The notes beneath the pieces were generated by a model. The model searched no databases and had not been told where the DNA came from. It saw only the letters and a list, made by a program, of their open reading frames with translations. Shown in pieces: positions 29,931 through 40,080 of a stretch of DNA of 64,000 nt; position 1 is the first letter of the stretch, and every line of letters starts with the position of its first letter. Location of the stretch: the NCBI RefSeq assembly GCF_019145435.1, contig NZ_JAHSTS010000001.1:2680001-2744000 (forward strand), read 5' to 3'. The DNA comes from Pseudomonas ekonensis (GTDB taxonomy: Bacteria; Pseudomonadota; Gammaproteobacteria; Pseudomonadales; Pseudomonadaceae). A program made the position numbers and the translations under genes.

Positions 29931-32015
29931 TCAGCCCGCCGCCAGACGCCCGCTGCGCTGGCGCACGCCCTGCAGGAAGTGCTCCGCCGGCATCGGATGC
30001 CCCAGCAGGTAGCCCTGCAGCGAATCGCAGCCCAACTGGGTGAGGAAGTCCTGCTGCACGCCGGTCTCGACCCCTTCGGCGACGATCCGCAGCCCCAGCG
30101 CCTGCCCCAGCGCGACGATCGCCGAGACGATGGCGGCATCATCGCTGTCGTGCTCCAGGTCACGCACGAAACCGCGGTCGATCTTCAGCTCGTTGGCCGG
30201 CAGGCGCTTGAGGTACATCAGGCTCGAATAGCCGGTGCCGAAGTCGTCGATGGACAGGTCGACGCCCATGTCCGACAGCTCCTGCAACACCGTCATGCTG
30301 GCGTCGGCATCGTTCATGGCCGTGGTTTCGGTGATTTCCAGGGTCAGGCTGTTGGCCGGCAAGTGATGGGTGGCCAAGGCCTTGGCCACGCTCTGCACAA
30401 GGCCCGAGTGGCAGAACTGCAGCGCCGACAGGTTCACCGCGATCCGCCAGTCGGTGTAGCCCAGCACATACCATTCGCGCATCTGCCGGCAGGCTTCGTT
30501 GAGCACCCACTCGCCGATGGGGATGATCAGGCCGGTCTTCTCGGCCAGGTCGATGAACTTGTCCGGCATCAGCATGCCGTCGGTGGGGTGCTGCCAGCGC
30601 AGCAGCGCCTCGGCGCCGACCGGACGGCCGTCGGCGGCGTCGAACTTGGGCTGGTAATGCAGGCTGAACTGGTTGTGCTCCAGGGCCGCGCGCAGATCCT
30701 GCAACAGCTGCAATTGCTTGCGGGCGTTGCTGTTCATCGAGGCGTCAAAGAAGCTGTAGCCGTTCTTGCCGCCGCCCTTGGCGTGATACATCGCCGCGTC
30801 GGCGTTCATCAGCAGTTCCTGGGCGTTCTGGCCGTTGCCCGGGTACAGGGCGATGCCGACGCTGGCGGAAATCTGCAGCTCGTGGTCGGCCACCCGGAAC
30901 GACTGCGCGATCAGCCCCACCTGACGGGCCGCCAGGCCCAGGGCATCGTCGGGCTCGTTCAGGCGCACCAGCAGGACGAACTCGTCGCCGCCGATGCGCG
31001 CCAGGGTGTCCATGCTGCGCAGGTCCTGGCGCAGGCGCGCCGCCACTTCGCGCAGCAACTGGTCGCCCATGTGGTGGCCGAAGGCATCGTTGACCGGTTT
31101 GAAGCCGTCCAGGTCAATGAACATCAGGGCGAAGCAGCCGCCCTGCTCCTGCACCTTTTTCATGGCCTGGTTGATCCGGTCGTCCAGCAGCATGCGGTTG
31201 GGCAGGCCGGTCAGGGTGTCGTGCAGGGCCAGTTGGGTGAGTTCGCGGTTGGCCACCGTCAGGGAATGGGCCAGGTCGGCGGTGCGCGCCTCGAGGCGGG
31301 CGTCGAGGATCGAGGTCAGCAAGGCGATGGCCAGCACCGCCAGGGTGGTGATCAGCACCAGGTTGTCCAGCCCGTTGCCGTTCAGGCCGTCGAGCGCGGC
31401 GCCGCAGAAGCTGCCTTCGGGAAACCGCGCCGCCGCCATGCCGGTGTAGTGCATGCCGACGATCGCGATGCCCATGATGATTGCCGCCCCGGCGCGGAAC
31501 AGTCGCACGTAGGGCGAATGCTGACGCAGGCGGAAGGCGATCCACAGCGCCGCCGCCGATGCGCCGACGGCGATCATCAGGGAGGCGCCGAACAGCGTCG
31601 GGTCGTAGTCGATCCCCGGCGTCATGCGCATGGCCGCCATGCCGGTGTAGTGCATGGCGCTGATGCCGGCGCCCATGACCAAGGCACCGACGCCCAACTG
31701 CCAGGCCGGCAGTTTCGGCTGGCTGACCAGCCACAGGGCAAAACCGCTGGACAGCACCGCGATCAACAGCGACAGCGCCGTGATCGCAATGTCGTAGCCC
31801 AGGCTGATCGGCAGCTTGAAGGCGAGCATGCCGATGAAATGCATCGACCAGACGCCGATGCCCATGGCGAACGCGCCGCCTGCGGTCCACAGATGCACGG
31901 CCCGCCCCTTGGCGGTGGCGATGCGCCCGGTGAGGTCGAGGGCGGTGTAGGACGCCAGGATCGCGACACACAGCGAAATGAAAACCAGGGTGAAGGAATA
32001 GCTACCGATGAGCAT
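29931..32015 (-). CDS. mucR: MHYT-GGDEF-EAL c-di-GMP enzyme, MucR-like
   Basis: A 694-residue membrane protein. Seven hydrophobic segments with MHYT sensor motifs ('SAMHYTGMAAMR', 'VGMHYTGMAAARF', 'SMHFIGMLAF') occupy residues ~5-245. A GGDEF domain follows with 'ARIGGDEFVLLV' and an intact RxxD I-site (RSMD), then an EAL domain with EALLRW and 'DDFGTGYSSLMYLKRLP'. The order and length match P. aeruginosa MucR, which promotes alginate synthesis with Alg44 through local c-di-GMP. The MHYT domain probably senses a diatomic gas or copper-bound ligand. ATG 32015 is chosen because it starts directly at the first membrane helix; the upstream extension lacks homology. Confidence 0.9.
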   Translation of the reverse strand: MLIGSYSFTLVFISLCVAILASYTALDLTGRIATAKGRAVHLWTAGGAFAMGIGVWSMHFIGMLAFKLPISLGYDIAITALSLLIAVLSSGFALWLVSQPKLPAWQLGVGALVMGAGISAMHYTGMAAMRMTPGIDYDPTLFGASLMIAVGASAAALWIAFRLRQHSPYVRLFRAGAAIIMGIAIVGMHYTGMAAARFPEGSFCGAALDGLNGNGLDNLVLITTLAVLAIALLTSILDARLEARTADLAHSLTVANRELTQLALHDTLTGLPNRMLLDDRINQAMKKVQEQGGCFALMFIDLDGFKPVNDAFGHHMGDQLLREVAARLRQDLRSMDTLARIGGDEFVLLVRLNEPDDALGLAARQVGLIAQSFRVADHELQISASVGIALYPGNGQNAQELLMNADAAMYHAKGGGKNGYSFFDASMNSNARKQLQLLQDLRAALEHNQFSLHYQPKFDAADGRPVGAEALLRWQHPTDGMLMPDKFIDLAEKTGLIIPIGEWVLNEACRQMREWYVLGYTDWRIAVNLSALQFCHSGLVQSVAKALATHHLPANSLTLEITETTAMNDADASMTVLQELSDMGVDLSIDDFGTGYSSLMYLKRLPANELKIDRGFVRDLEHDSDDAAIVSAIVALGQALGLRIVAEGVETGVQQDFLTQLGCDSLQGYLLGHPMPAEHFLQGVRQRSGRLAAG

Positions 32016-32186
32016 GGCGATTCTCGTGGCCACCCCGCCGCGGTCAGTCCATTGGGGTCGGGGCAAATGCGCCGATTGTACTGATTGCGCAGAAGAACGC
32101 ACTGACTAAGTAATCAATTGGCCATCAAGCCGATGAAACGCTTGTTTGATGAGCGTGAACGGCTCTGGAACGACACTTGGGGCTGC

Positions 32187-32296
32187 CTGTGGCGAGGGAG
32201 CCTGTCGGATCGCCGCACCGTCCCGCCGGGGTGCGCAGCAGTCACGAGGCCAGTGAGCGCTGCGCGCTCACGCGGGAGCCAGCTCCCTCGCCACAG
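32187..32296. repeat. REPIN-like inverted pair
   Basis: CTGTGGCGAGGGAGC (32187-32201) and its exact complement (32282-32296) form 15-bp arms 110 bases across. 'TGTGGCGAGGGAGC' is a second REP subtype, also seen at 61312. It fills the 295-base gap between mucR and opmB; the remainder shows no gene. Confidence 0.75.
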
Positions 32297-32310
32297 TGCA
32301 CCCGCCGCCC

Positions 32311-33780
32311 TCAGCGGCTGTCGCTCATCTCCAGCTGGCCGTCCCAACCGCCCCCGAGCGCCGCGATCAACTGCACGCTGGCGATCAGGCGGCTCTGCAG
32401 CACGTTCAGCACGCTGCGCTCGTTGCTCAGCGCCGTGGCCTGCACCACCACCACGTCGATGTAGGCGATGAGGCCGGCCTTGTACTGGTTCTCGGTCAGG
32501 CGCAGGGAGTCCCGCGCCGCGTCGAGGGCTTCCTGGCGCACGCCCGCCTCGTTCTCGTACACCTTAAGCTGCACCAGGTAGTTCTCCACCTCGCGGAAGG
32601 CGTCCAGCACCGTCTGCCGGTACTTGGCCACAGTCTGGTCGTACACCGCCTCGGTGCGGTCGACTTCCGCCGAGCGGCGGCCGCCGTCGAACAGCGGCAG
32701 GTTGAGCTTGGGCCCCACCGACCAGAAGCGGTTCGGCAGGCTGATCAGGTTCCGGGACGTACTGCTGCTGTAGCCGCCGCTCAGGCTCAGGGTCAGATCC
32801 GGGTAATAGGCGGCCTTGGCCACGCCGATGTTGGCGTTGGCGGCGATCACCGAGCGTTCGGCCGAGGCGATGTCCGGGCGCCGTTCCAGCAGCTGCGACG
32901 GCAGGCTCAGGGGAATCTGCGGCAGCTTCGGGATGTCCTGGGTTTCGGCCAGCTTGAACTGCGCCGGCGGCTGGCCGGTCAGCACCGCGATAGCGTTCTC
33001 GAACTGCGCCCGTTGCCAGATGAGGTCCACCAGGTCGCCCTGGGTGGTCTTCAGCTGCGTCTGGGCCTGGGCCACCGCGTCACGCCCGGAGACCCCGGCG
33101 TTGTACTGGTTCATGGTCATCTTCAGCGAGCGTTCGTACGCCGCCACGGTCGATTCGAGCAAGCGCTTCTGCTGGTCGATCACCCGCAGCTGCAGGTAGT
33201 TCTGCACCAGCTCCGACTGCTGGCTCAGGCGCATCGCCGCCAGGTCCGCAAAACTGGCCTGGGCGCTGGCCTCGTCAGCCTCCAGCCCGCGGCGCAGCTT
33301 GCCCCAGATGTCGGCCTCCCAGCTGACGCCCAATTGGGTGTTGTAGGTGTCGCGGATGCCGCTGGAGGAACTGCTCAGGCTCGAACTGCTGCTGCCGGTG
33401 CCTTGGCTGGAGCGGGTCTTGCCGGCGCTGAGGTCGATGCTCGGGTAGAACGCACCGCGCGCGTCACGCACCAGGGCCTGGGCCTGGCGGTACTGAGCCT
33501 CGGACTGGGCGACGGTCTGGTTGGCGCTGTTGAGCTTCTCGATCAGTTCGTTGAGCTGGCGGTCGCCGTACAGCTCCCACCAGGCGCCGCGGGCCAGCGA
33601 GTCGCTGGGGCTGGCCTGGCGCCAGCCCTCGGCTTCCTTGTACTGGGCGATCTCGGCGGTCTGCGGGCGCTGGTAGTCCGGGCCGACGGCGCAGGCGCTG
33701 AGCATCGCCACGCACAGCGACAGGCTCAGCAGACGCGAGCCGCGGACGGAAGCCAGGTGGATAAGCGAACGGTCAGTCAT
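32311..33780 (-). CDS. opmB: Outer-membrane efflux lipoprotein (OprM/NodT family, OpmB-like)
   Basis: A 489-residue outer-membrane channel of the RND efflux family. The N terminus is a lipoprotein signal with lipobox LSAC ('CVAMLSAC-AVGPDYQRP'). Two OEP repeats follow, with the usual 'LNSANQTVAQSEAQYRQAQALVRDARGAFYPSIDLSAG' and 'NIGVAKAAYYPDLTLSLSGGYSSS'. It is last in the order muxA-muxB-muxC-opmB known from P. aeruginosa. Its ATG overlaps the stop of muxC. TolC-like trimers link the pump to the outside. Start 33780 is used; an upstream in-frame start lies inside muxC. Confidence 0.93.
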   Translation of the reverse strand: MTDRSLIHLASVRGSRLLSLSLCVAMLSACAVGPDYQRPQTAEIAQYKEAEGWRQASPSDSLARGAWWELYGDRQLNELIEKLNSANQTVAQSEAQYRQAQALVRDARGAFYPSIDLSAGKTRSSQGTGSSSSSLSSSSSGIRDTYNTQLGVSWEADIWGKLRRGLEADEASAQASFADLAAMRLSQQSELVQNYLQLRVIDQQKRLLESTVAAYERSLKMTMNQYNAGVSGRDAVAQAQTQLKTTQGDLVDLIWQRAQFENAIAVLTGQPPAQFKLAETQDIPKLPQIPLSLPSQLLERRPDIASAERSVIAANANIGVAKAAYYPDLTLSLSGGYSSSTSRNLISLPNRFWSVGPKLNLPLFDGGRRSAEVDRTEAVYDQTVAKYRQTVLDAFREVENYLVQLKVYENEAGVRQEALDAARDSLRLTENQYKAGLIAYIDVVVVQATALSNERSVLNVLQSRLIASVQLIAALGGGWDGQLEMSDSR

Positions 33781-36700
33781 AGCGGAGTTTCCAGAGCGGC
33801 ATCGGTGCGCACGCCACGCCATTGGTTGAAGCGGTGGCGCAGCTTGTCGAGATAGAGGTAGACCACCGGGGTGGTGTAAAGGGTCAGCACCTGGCTGAAG
33901 ACCAGCCCGCCGATGATGGTCAGGCCCAGCGGCTGGCGCATTTCGGCGCCTTCGGCGCGGCTGAGCAGCAGCGGCAAGGCGCCGAGGATCGCCGCCAGCG
34001 TGGTCATCAGGATCGGCCGCAGGCGTTGCAGGCAGGCGCTGCGGATCGACTCCAGCGGCGACAGGCCGTCATGGCGCTCCAGTTGCAGCGCCAGGTCGAT
34101 CATCAGGATCGCGTTCTTCTTCACCACGCCGATCAGCAGGAACAGCCCGAGCAGCGAGATCAGGCTGAACTCGCCGCCCAGCGCGTAGATCGACAGCAAC
34201 GCGCCGACCCCGGCCGACGGCAGCGTGGACAGGATGGTCAGCGGGTGGATGTAGCTTTCGTACAACACGCCCAGCACCAGGTACACCGCCAGCAGCGCAC
34301 CGAGGATCATGAACGGCTGGCTCTTCTGGGTGGCGGCAAAGGCGTCGGCGGTGCCGGCCACCTTCACGATCACGTCTTCCGGCAGGCCGACCTTGGCGAT
34401 GGCCCGCTCGATGGCGGCGGTGCCCTGCTCCACCGTCACGCCTTCGGCCATGTCGAAGGAAATGCTTTCGGAGGCGAACTGGCCTTCATGGCTGACCCGG
34501 TCGTCCTCCAGGCTGCTTTCGTAGTGGGCGATGGTCGACAGCGGCACCCGTGCGCCGTCGGCGGTGATGACCTGCACCTGATTGAGCGTCACCGGGTCCT
34601 GGGCGTATTTCGGATTGACCTCCATCACCACCCGGTACTGGTTGAGGCTGTCGTAGATTGTGGAGATCTGCCGCTGGCTGTAGGCGTTGTTGAGCACGGC
34701 GGTGACCATGTCCATGTCGATGCCCAGGCGCTTGGCCTGGTCGCGGTCGACGATCAGCGTCACCTGCTGCGCCCCGCGGCCCTCGCGGGCGTCGATGGCG
34801 GTCAGCTCCGGCAAGGCCCGCAGCGCCGTGACCACTTTCGGGTACCACTCGCGCAGCGCGCCCAGGTCGCCGCTCTGCAGGATGTAGGAATACTGCGAGG
34901 TGGTCTGTTCGCGGCCGCCGCCGAACTGCAGGTCCTGGTCGGCCATCAGCATCAGTTGCGCACCGGCCACCTTGGGCATTTCCTTGCGCAGGCGCTCGAT
35001 GACCTTCTGCGCCGACAGGTTGCGTTCCTTGATCGGCTTCAGGCGCACGAGCATGAACGCGTTGTTGGTGCCGTTGCTGCCGCCGATGAAGCCGGCGACG
35101 CTCTCCACCGCCTCGTCCTTGAGCACCGCCCGACGGAAGATCTCCATCTTGGGCTGCATCACGCTGAACGACAGGCCGTCGTCACCGCGCACGAAACCGA
35201 TCAGCTGGCCGGTGTCCTGCTGCGGCATGAAGGTCTTGGGCACCACCACGTACAGCGCGACGTTGACGCCGACGGTGACGATCAGGCTCAACAGCGTCAG
35301 GCGCCGGTGGCGCAGCACCCAGTCGAGGCTGGTGGCGTACTTGCCGACCATCCAGTCGTTGGTGCGCCGGCTCCAGCGCTGCAGGCGGTTCTCCTGCCCC
35401 GGCACATGGGGCTTGAGCCAGCGGGCGCAGAGCATCGGCGTCAGCGTCAGCGACACCACCAGGGAGACGACGATGGCCGCCGCCAGCGTGATGGAGAACT
35501 CACGGAACAGGCTTTCGATGATCCCGCCCATGAACAGGATCGAGAGGAACACCGCCACCAGCGACACGTTCATCGACAGCAGGGTGAAGCCGACTTCCTT
35601 GGCGCCCATGTACGCCGCGCGCATCGGCTTGACGCCCTCGTCGATGTGCCGGGAGATGTTCTCCAGCACCACGATGGCGTCGTCCACCACCAGGCCGGTG
35701 GCGAGGATCAGCGCCATCAGCGACAGGTTGTTCAGCGAGAAGCCGTACAGGTACATCACCGCAAAGGTGCCCACCAGCGACACCGGCACCGCCAGGGTCG
35801 GGATCAGCGAGGCGCGGAAATTGCCCAGGAACAGGAACACCACCAGGATCACCAGCGCCACGGCGATCAGCAGGGTCATCTCGGCCTCGTGGAGGGTGGC
35901 CTTGATCACCGGCGAGCGGTCCATCGCCAGGTTCAGCTTGACGCTGGCCGGCAGCACCGCCTGCAACGCCGGCAGCTGGGCCTTGATCTCGTTGACGGTC
36001 TCGATGATGTTGGCCCCGGCCTGGCGGTTGATCACCAGCAGCACCGCCGCGTCATCGTTGAAGAAGCCGCTGTTGTAGCGGTCCTCGACGCCGTCGCTGA
36101 CCTTGGCCACGTCCTTGAGGCGCAGGGCTGCGCCGTCGGCGTAGTGGATGATCAGCGACTCGTAGTCCTTGGCCTTCTCCAGTTGATCGTTGGCCTGGAT
36201 CTGCCACAGGCGCTGGCCGTCTTCGACCGAGCCCTTGGGCCGGCGCACGTTGGCCCCGTCGATGGTCTTGCGCACGTCGTCCAGGGACACGCCGTACTGG
36301 TTCAGGGCCTGGGGCTCGAGCTCGATGCGCACCGCCGGCAGGGAGCTGCCGCCGATCTGCACCTCGCCCACGCCCTGCACCTGGGACAGGCTCTGGGACA
36401 AGATGGTCGAGGCCAGGTCGTAGAGCTGCCCCTTCTCCAGCACGTCGGAGGTCAGTGACAGCACCATGATCGGCGCCTGGGACGGGTTGACCTTCTTGTA
36501 GGTCGGCATGCTGCGCATGCCGCTGGGCAGCAGGTTGCGCGAAGCGTTGATCGCCGCCTGCACTTCCCGCGCCGCGCCGTTGATGTCGCGGTCGAGGTCG
36601 AACTGCAGGATGACCCGGGTCGAACCCTGGCTGGAACGGCTGCTCATGGTGTTGACGCCGGCGATGGCGCCGAACGAGCGCTCCAGCGGCGTGGCCACCG

Positions 36701-36884
36701 TCGAGGCCATGACCTCGGGGCTCGCGCCGGGCAGGCTGGCCTGCACGACGATCACCGGGAAGTCCATCTGCGGCAGCGGCGACACCGGCAGCAGGCCGAA
36801 GCTCACGCCGCCCAGCAGCATGATCGCCAGGCTCAGGAGCATGGTCGCCACGGGGCGTTTGATGAAAGGGCCAGAGAGATTCAT
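33777..36884 (-). CDS. muxC: RND efflux pump inner-membrane subunit (MuxC/MdtC-like)
   Basis: A 1035-residue RND transporter starting MNLSGPFIKRPVATMLLSLAIMLLGG, with twelve expected membrane helices and two large periplasmic loops. The proton-relay region 'GLVVDDAIVVLENISRHIDEG' has paired Asp residues in helix 4. 'PLPQMDFPVIVVQASLPGASPEVMASTVATPLER' is the porter-domain start. Two adjacent RND subunits (this and the next gene) with one fusion protein are characteristic of MdtABC/MuxABC heteromultimer pumps. In P. aeruginosa this pump affects novobiocin, aztreonam and macrolide resistance. Confidence 0.92.
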   Translation of the reverse strand: MNLSGPFIKRPVATMLLSLAIMLLGGVSFGLLPVSPLPQMDFPVIVVQASLPGASPEVMASTVATPLERSFGAIAGVNTMSSRSSQGSTRVILQFDLDRDINGAAREVQAAINASRNLLPSGMRSMPTYKKVNPSQAPIMVLSLTSDVLEKGQLYDLASTILSQSLSQVQGVGEVQIGGSSLPAVRIELEPQALNQYGVSLDDVRKTIDGANVRRPKGSVEDGQRLWQIQANDQLEKAKDYESLIIHYADGAALRLKDVAKVSDGVEDRYNSGFFNDDAAVLLVINRQAGANIIETVNEIKAQLPALQAVLPASVKLNLAMDRSPVIKATLHEAEMTLLIAVALVILVVFLFLGNFRASLIPTLAVPVSLVGTFAVMYLYGFSLNNLSLMALILATGLVVDDAIVVLENISRHIDEGVKPMRAAYMGAKEVGFTLLSMNVSLVAVFLSILFMGGIIESLFREFSITLAAAIVVSLVVSLTLTPMLCARWLKPHVPGQENRLQRWSRRTNDWMVGKYATSLDWVLRHRRLTLLSLIVTVGVNVALYVVVPKTFMPQQDTGQLIGFVRGDDGLSFSVMQPKMEIFRRAVLKDEAVESVAGFIGGSNGTNNAFMLVRLKPIKERNLSAQKVIERLRKEMPKVAGAQLMLMADQDLQFGGGREQTTSQYSYILQSGDLGALREWYPKVVTALRALPELTAIDAREGRGAQQVTLIVDRDQAKRLGIDMDMVTAVLNNAYSQRQISTIYDSLNQYRVVMEVNPKYAQDPVTLNQVQVITADGARVPLSTIAHYESSLEDDRVSHEGQFASESISFDMAEGVTVEQGTAAIERAIAKVGLPEDVIVKVAGTADAFAATQKSQPFMILGALLAVYLVLGVLYESYIHPLTILSTLPSAGVGALLSIYALGGEFSLISLLGLFLLIGVVKKNAILMIDLALQLERHDGLSPLESIRSACLQRLRPILMTTLAAILGALPLLLSRAEGAEMRQPLGLTIIGGLVFSQVLTLYTTPVVYLYLDKLRHRFNQWRGVRTDAALETPL

Positions 36885-36900
36885 GGGTGGCAACCACTAG

Positions 36901-36921
36901 CCGCAAGCCGCAAGCCACAAG
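36901..36921. repeat. Heptanucleotide tandem repeat between muxB and muxC
   Basis: CCGCAAG, CCGCAAG and CCACAAG lie in tandem in the 100-base gap between muxB and muxC. This is the only real gap in the operon. The same heptamer on the other strand is repeated five times at 45387-45421. Confidence 0.7.
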
Positions 36922-36984
36922 CAGGAAAGCCACACGGGATCCGCTCTTTTCCTGCAGCTTGACGCTTGAAACCGGCCATGGCCT

Positions 36985-39900
36985 TCATACCGCCACCTCT
37001 TCGTTGGCGGACTTGCCGAAGCGACGCCCCAACCGGTCGAAGTACAGGTAGATCACCGGCGTGGTGAACAGCGTCAGCACTTGGCTGGCCAGCAGGCCGC
37101 CGACCATCACCAGGCCCAGCGGTTGGCGCAGCTCCGCGCCGGAGCCGGTGGCCAGCATCAGCGGCACCGCACCGAACAGCGCGGCCAGGGTGGTCATCAG
37201 GATCGGCCGGAAGCGCAGCAGCGCCGCCTGGTAGATCGCCTGTTCGGGCGCCATGCCCTGATGGCGTTCGGCGTCGAGGGCGAAGTCGATCATCATGATC
37301 GCGTTCTTCTTGACGATGCCGATCAGCAGGATGATGCCGATGATCGCGATCATGCCCAGGTCGTTGCCGCTGAGCAGCAGCGCCAGCAAGGCGCCGACCG
37401 CCGCCGACGGCAGGGTCGAGAGGATCGTGACCGGGTGGATATAGCTCTCGTACAGCACGCCCAGCACGATGTACATGGTCACCACGGCCGCCAGGATCAG
37501 CAGCAAGGTGCTCGACAACGAGGCCTGGAACGCCTCGGCCGCGCCCTGGAAGCGGGTCTGCACCCCCAGCGGCATGCCGATGTCCTTCTGCACCTGCTCG
37601 ATGATGTCGACCGCCTGCCCCAGCGCCACGCCCGGCGCCAGGTTGAACGACATCATCACCGCCGGGAACTGGCCGATGTGGGTGATCGCCAGTTGCGCCT
37701 GGCGTTCCTCGACACGGGCCAGGCTCGACAGGCGCACCTGGGCCCCGTCGGTGGTCTTGACATGGATCTGGTCCAGCGCCTGCGGGCCGATCTTCTCCCC
37801 GGCCTGGGCCTGGAGCACCACGCGGTACTGGCTGGCCTGGGTGTAGATGGTGGAGATCTGCCGCTGGCCGAAGGCGTCGTACAGCGCGTCGGTGATGTTC
37901 GACACCGACACGCCCAGGCGCGAGGCCGCATCGCGGTCGATCACCAGGTACACCTGCAGGCCCTTGTCCTGCAGGTCGCTGGCCACGTCGGTCAGTTCGG
38001 GACGTTGGGCCAGGGCGTCGACCAGGCGTTTGCTCCACAGGCTCAGCAGGTCGGCGTCCGGCGACGACATGCTGAACTGGTACTGGGTGCGGCTGACGCG
38101 GTCTTCGATGGTCAGGTCCTGCACCGGCTGCATGAACAGGCGGATGCCCACCAGTTTGTCCACCTGCGGCTGCAGCCGGGCGATCACGTCGGCGGCGCTC
38201 AGGTCACGTTCGCGGTGCGGCTTGAGGTTGATCAGCAGGCGGCCGCTGTTGAGCGTGGCGTTGTCGCCGTCCACGCCGATGTAGGACGACAGGCTTTCCA
38301 CCGCCGGATCGTCGAGGATCACCTTGGCCAGCGCCTGCTGGCGCTCACCCATGGCGGCGAAGGAAATCGACTGCGGCGCCTCGGAAATGCCCTGGATCAC
38401 CCCGGTGTCCTGCACCGGGAAGAACCCCTTGGGCACCGCCATGTACAGGAACACGGTCAGCGCCAAGGTGCCGACGGCCACCAGCAGCGTCAGCGGCTGG
38501 TGCCGGAGCACCCATTGCAGCATCCGGCCGTAGACGGCGATCATCCAGTCGATGAACTCGCCGCTGGCCCGGTAGAAGCGGCCCTGTTCGTGGGCCTGCG
38601 GCTCGCGCTTGAGCAGGCGGGCGCACATCATCGGCGTCAGGGTCAGCGACACCACGAGGGAAATCAGGATGGCCACGGCCAGGGTGATGGCGAATTCGCG
38701 GAACAGCCGGCCGACCACGTCGGCCATGAACAGCAGTGGAATCAGCACGGCGATCAGCGACAGGGTCAGGGAAACCAGGGTGAAGCCGATCTGCCTGGCG
38801 CCCTTGAGCGCGGCCTGCATCGGGCTGTCGCCCTCCTCGATGAACCGGGCGATGTTCTCCAGCATCACGATCGCGTCGTCCACCACGAAACCGGTGGCGA
38901 TGGTCAGGGCCATCAGGGTCAGGTTGTTCACCGAGAAACCGGCCAGGTACATCACGCCGAAGGTGCCGATCAGCGACAGCGGCACCGCCACCGACGGAAT
39001 GATGGTGGCGCTGGCCCGGCGCAGGAACAGGAACGTCACCATCACCACCAGGGCGATGGCGATCAGCAGCTCGTGCTGCACGTCGGTGACCGAGGCGCGG
39101 ATGGTCTGGGTGCGGTCGGTGAGCACGGTGACCTCAAGGCCCGCCGGCAGGTTGTCGGTGATGCTCGGCAGCAACGCCTTGATCCGGTCGACCACCTCGA
39201 TCACGTTGGCGCCGGGCTGGCGCTGGATGTTCAGCAGCACGGCCTGGTTCTGGTTGGCCCAGGCGGCCAGCCGCTCGTTCTCGGCGCCGTCGACGATCTG
39301 CGCGACGTCCTTGAGCCGCAGCGGCGCGCCGTTTTTGTAGGCCAGGATCAGGTTGGCGTAGTCCTCGGGTGACCGGAGCTGGTCGTTGGCGTCGAGCATC
39401 GACACCCGGGTCGGGCCGTCGAAGTTGCCCTTGGGCTGGTTGACGTTGGATGCGCCGATCAGGGTGCGCACGTCCGACAGGTTCAGGCTGTTGGCCGCCA
39501 GCGCCTCGGGGTTGACCTTGATCCGCACCGCCTGGCGCTGGCCGCCGGCGATGCTGACCATGCCGACGCCGCTGATCTGGGCGATCTTCTGCGCCATGCG
39601 CGTATCGACCAGGTCGTTGAGCTTGGGCAGCAGCATGGTCTTGGAGGTGATGGCCAGGGTCAGCACCGGGGTGTCCGCCGGGTTGACCTTGTTGTACACC
39701 GGCGGTGCCGGCAGGTCGCTGGGCAACAGGTTGGTGGCGGCGTTGATCGCGGCCTGCACCTGCTGTTCGGCGACGTCCATGTTGATGTCGAGGCTAAAGC
39801 GCAGGGTCAGCACCGAGGCGCCGCCGGAACTGGTGGAGGCCATCTGCGTCAGGCCGGGCATCTGCCCGAACTGGCGCTCCAGCGGCGCAGTCACGGCACT

Positions 39901-40080
39901 GGTCATCACATCGGGGCTGGCGCCGGGGTACAGGGTCATGACCCGGATGGTCGGGTAGTCGACCTGCGGCAGGGCCGACACCGGCAACAGGCGGTAAGCG
40001 ATCAGGCCGGCCAGGACGATGGCCAGCATGCTGAGGGTGGTGGCGACCGGGCGGAGGATGAACAGCCGTGAGATGTTCAT
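36985..40080 (-). CDS. muxB: RND efflux pump inner-membrane subunit (MuxB/MdtB-like)
   Basis: A 1031-residue RND transporter starting [25 protein letters not shown]. The helix-4 proton-relay segment is '[21 protein letters not shown]'. The porter loop has '[44 protein letters not shown]', the classic MdtB/AcrB-like sequence. It overlaps muxA by ATGA and precedes muxC. The two RND proteins probably assemble as a heterotrimer, as in MdtBC. No disruption is seen. Confidence 0.92.
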   Translation of the reverse strand: MNISRLFILRPVATTLSMLAIVLAGLIAYRLLPVSALPQVDYPTIRVMTLYPGASPDVMTSAVTAPLERQFGQMPGLTQMASTSSGGASVLTLRFSLDINMDVAEQQVQAAINAATNLLPSDLPAPPVYNKVNPADTPVLTLAITSKTMLLPKLNDLVDTRMAQKIAQISGVGMVSIAGGQRQAVRIKVNPEALAANSLNLSDVRTLIGASNVNQPKGNFDGPTRVSMLDANDQLRSPEDYANLILAYKNGAPLRLKDVAQIVDGAENERLAAWANQNQAVLLNIQRQPGANVIEVVDRIKALLPSITDNLPAGLEVTVLTDRTQTIRASVTDVQHELLIAIALVVMVTFLFLRRASATIIPSVAVPLSLIGTFGVMYLAGFSVNNLTLMALTIATGFVVDDAIVMLENIARFIEEGDSPMQAALKGARQIGFTLVSLTLSLIAVLIPLLFMADVVGRLFREFAITLAVAILISLVVSLTLTPMMCARLLKREPQAHEQGRFYRASGEFIDWMIAVYGRMLQWVLRHQPLTLLVAVGTLALTVFLYMAVPKGFFPVQDTGVIQGISEAPQSISFAAMGERQQALAKVILDDPAVESLSSYIGVDGDNATLNSGRLLINLKPHRERDLSAADVIARLQPQVDKLVGIRLFMQPVQDLTIEDRVSRTQYQFSMSSPDADLLSLWSKRLVDALAQRPELTDVASDLQDKGLQVYLVIDRDAASRLGVSVSNITDALYDAFGQRQISTIYTQASQYRVVLQAQAGEKIGPQALDQIHVKTTDGAQVRLSSLARVEERQAQLAITHIGQFPAVMMSFNLAPGVALGQAVDIIEQVQKDIGMPLGVQTRFQGAAEAFQASLSSTLLLILAAVVTMYIVLGVLYESYIHPVTILSTLPSAAVGALLALLLSGNDLGMIAIIGIILLIGIVKKNAIMMIDFALDAERHQGMAPEQAIYQAALLRFRPILMTTLAALFGAVPLMLATGSGAELRQPLGLVMVGGLLASQVLTLFTTPVIYLYFDRLGRRFGKSANEEVAV

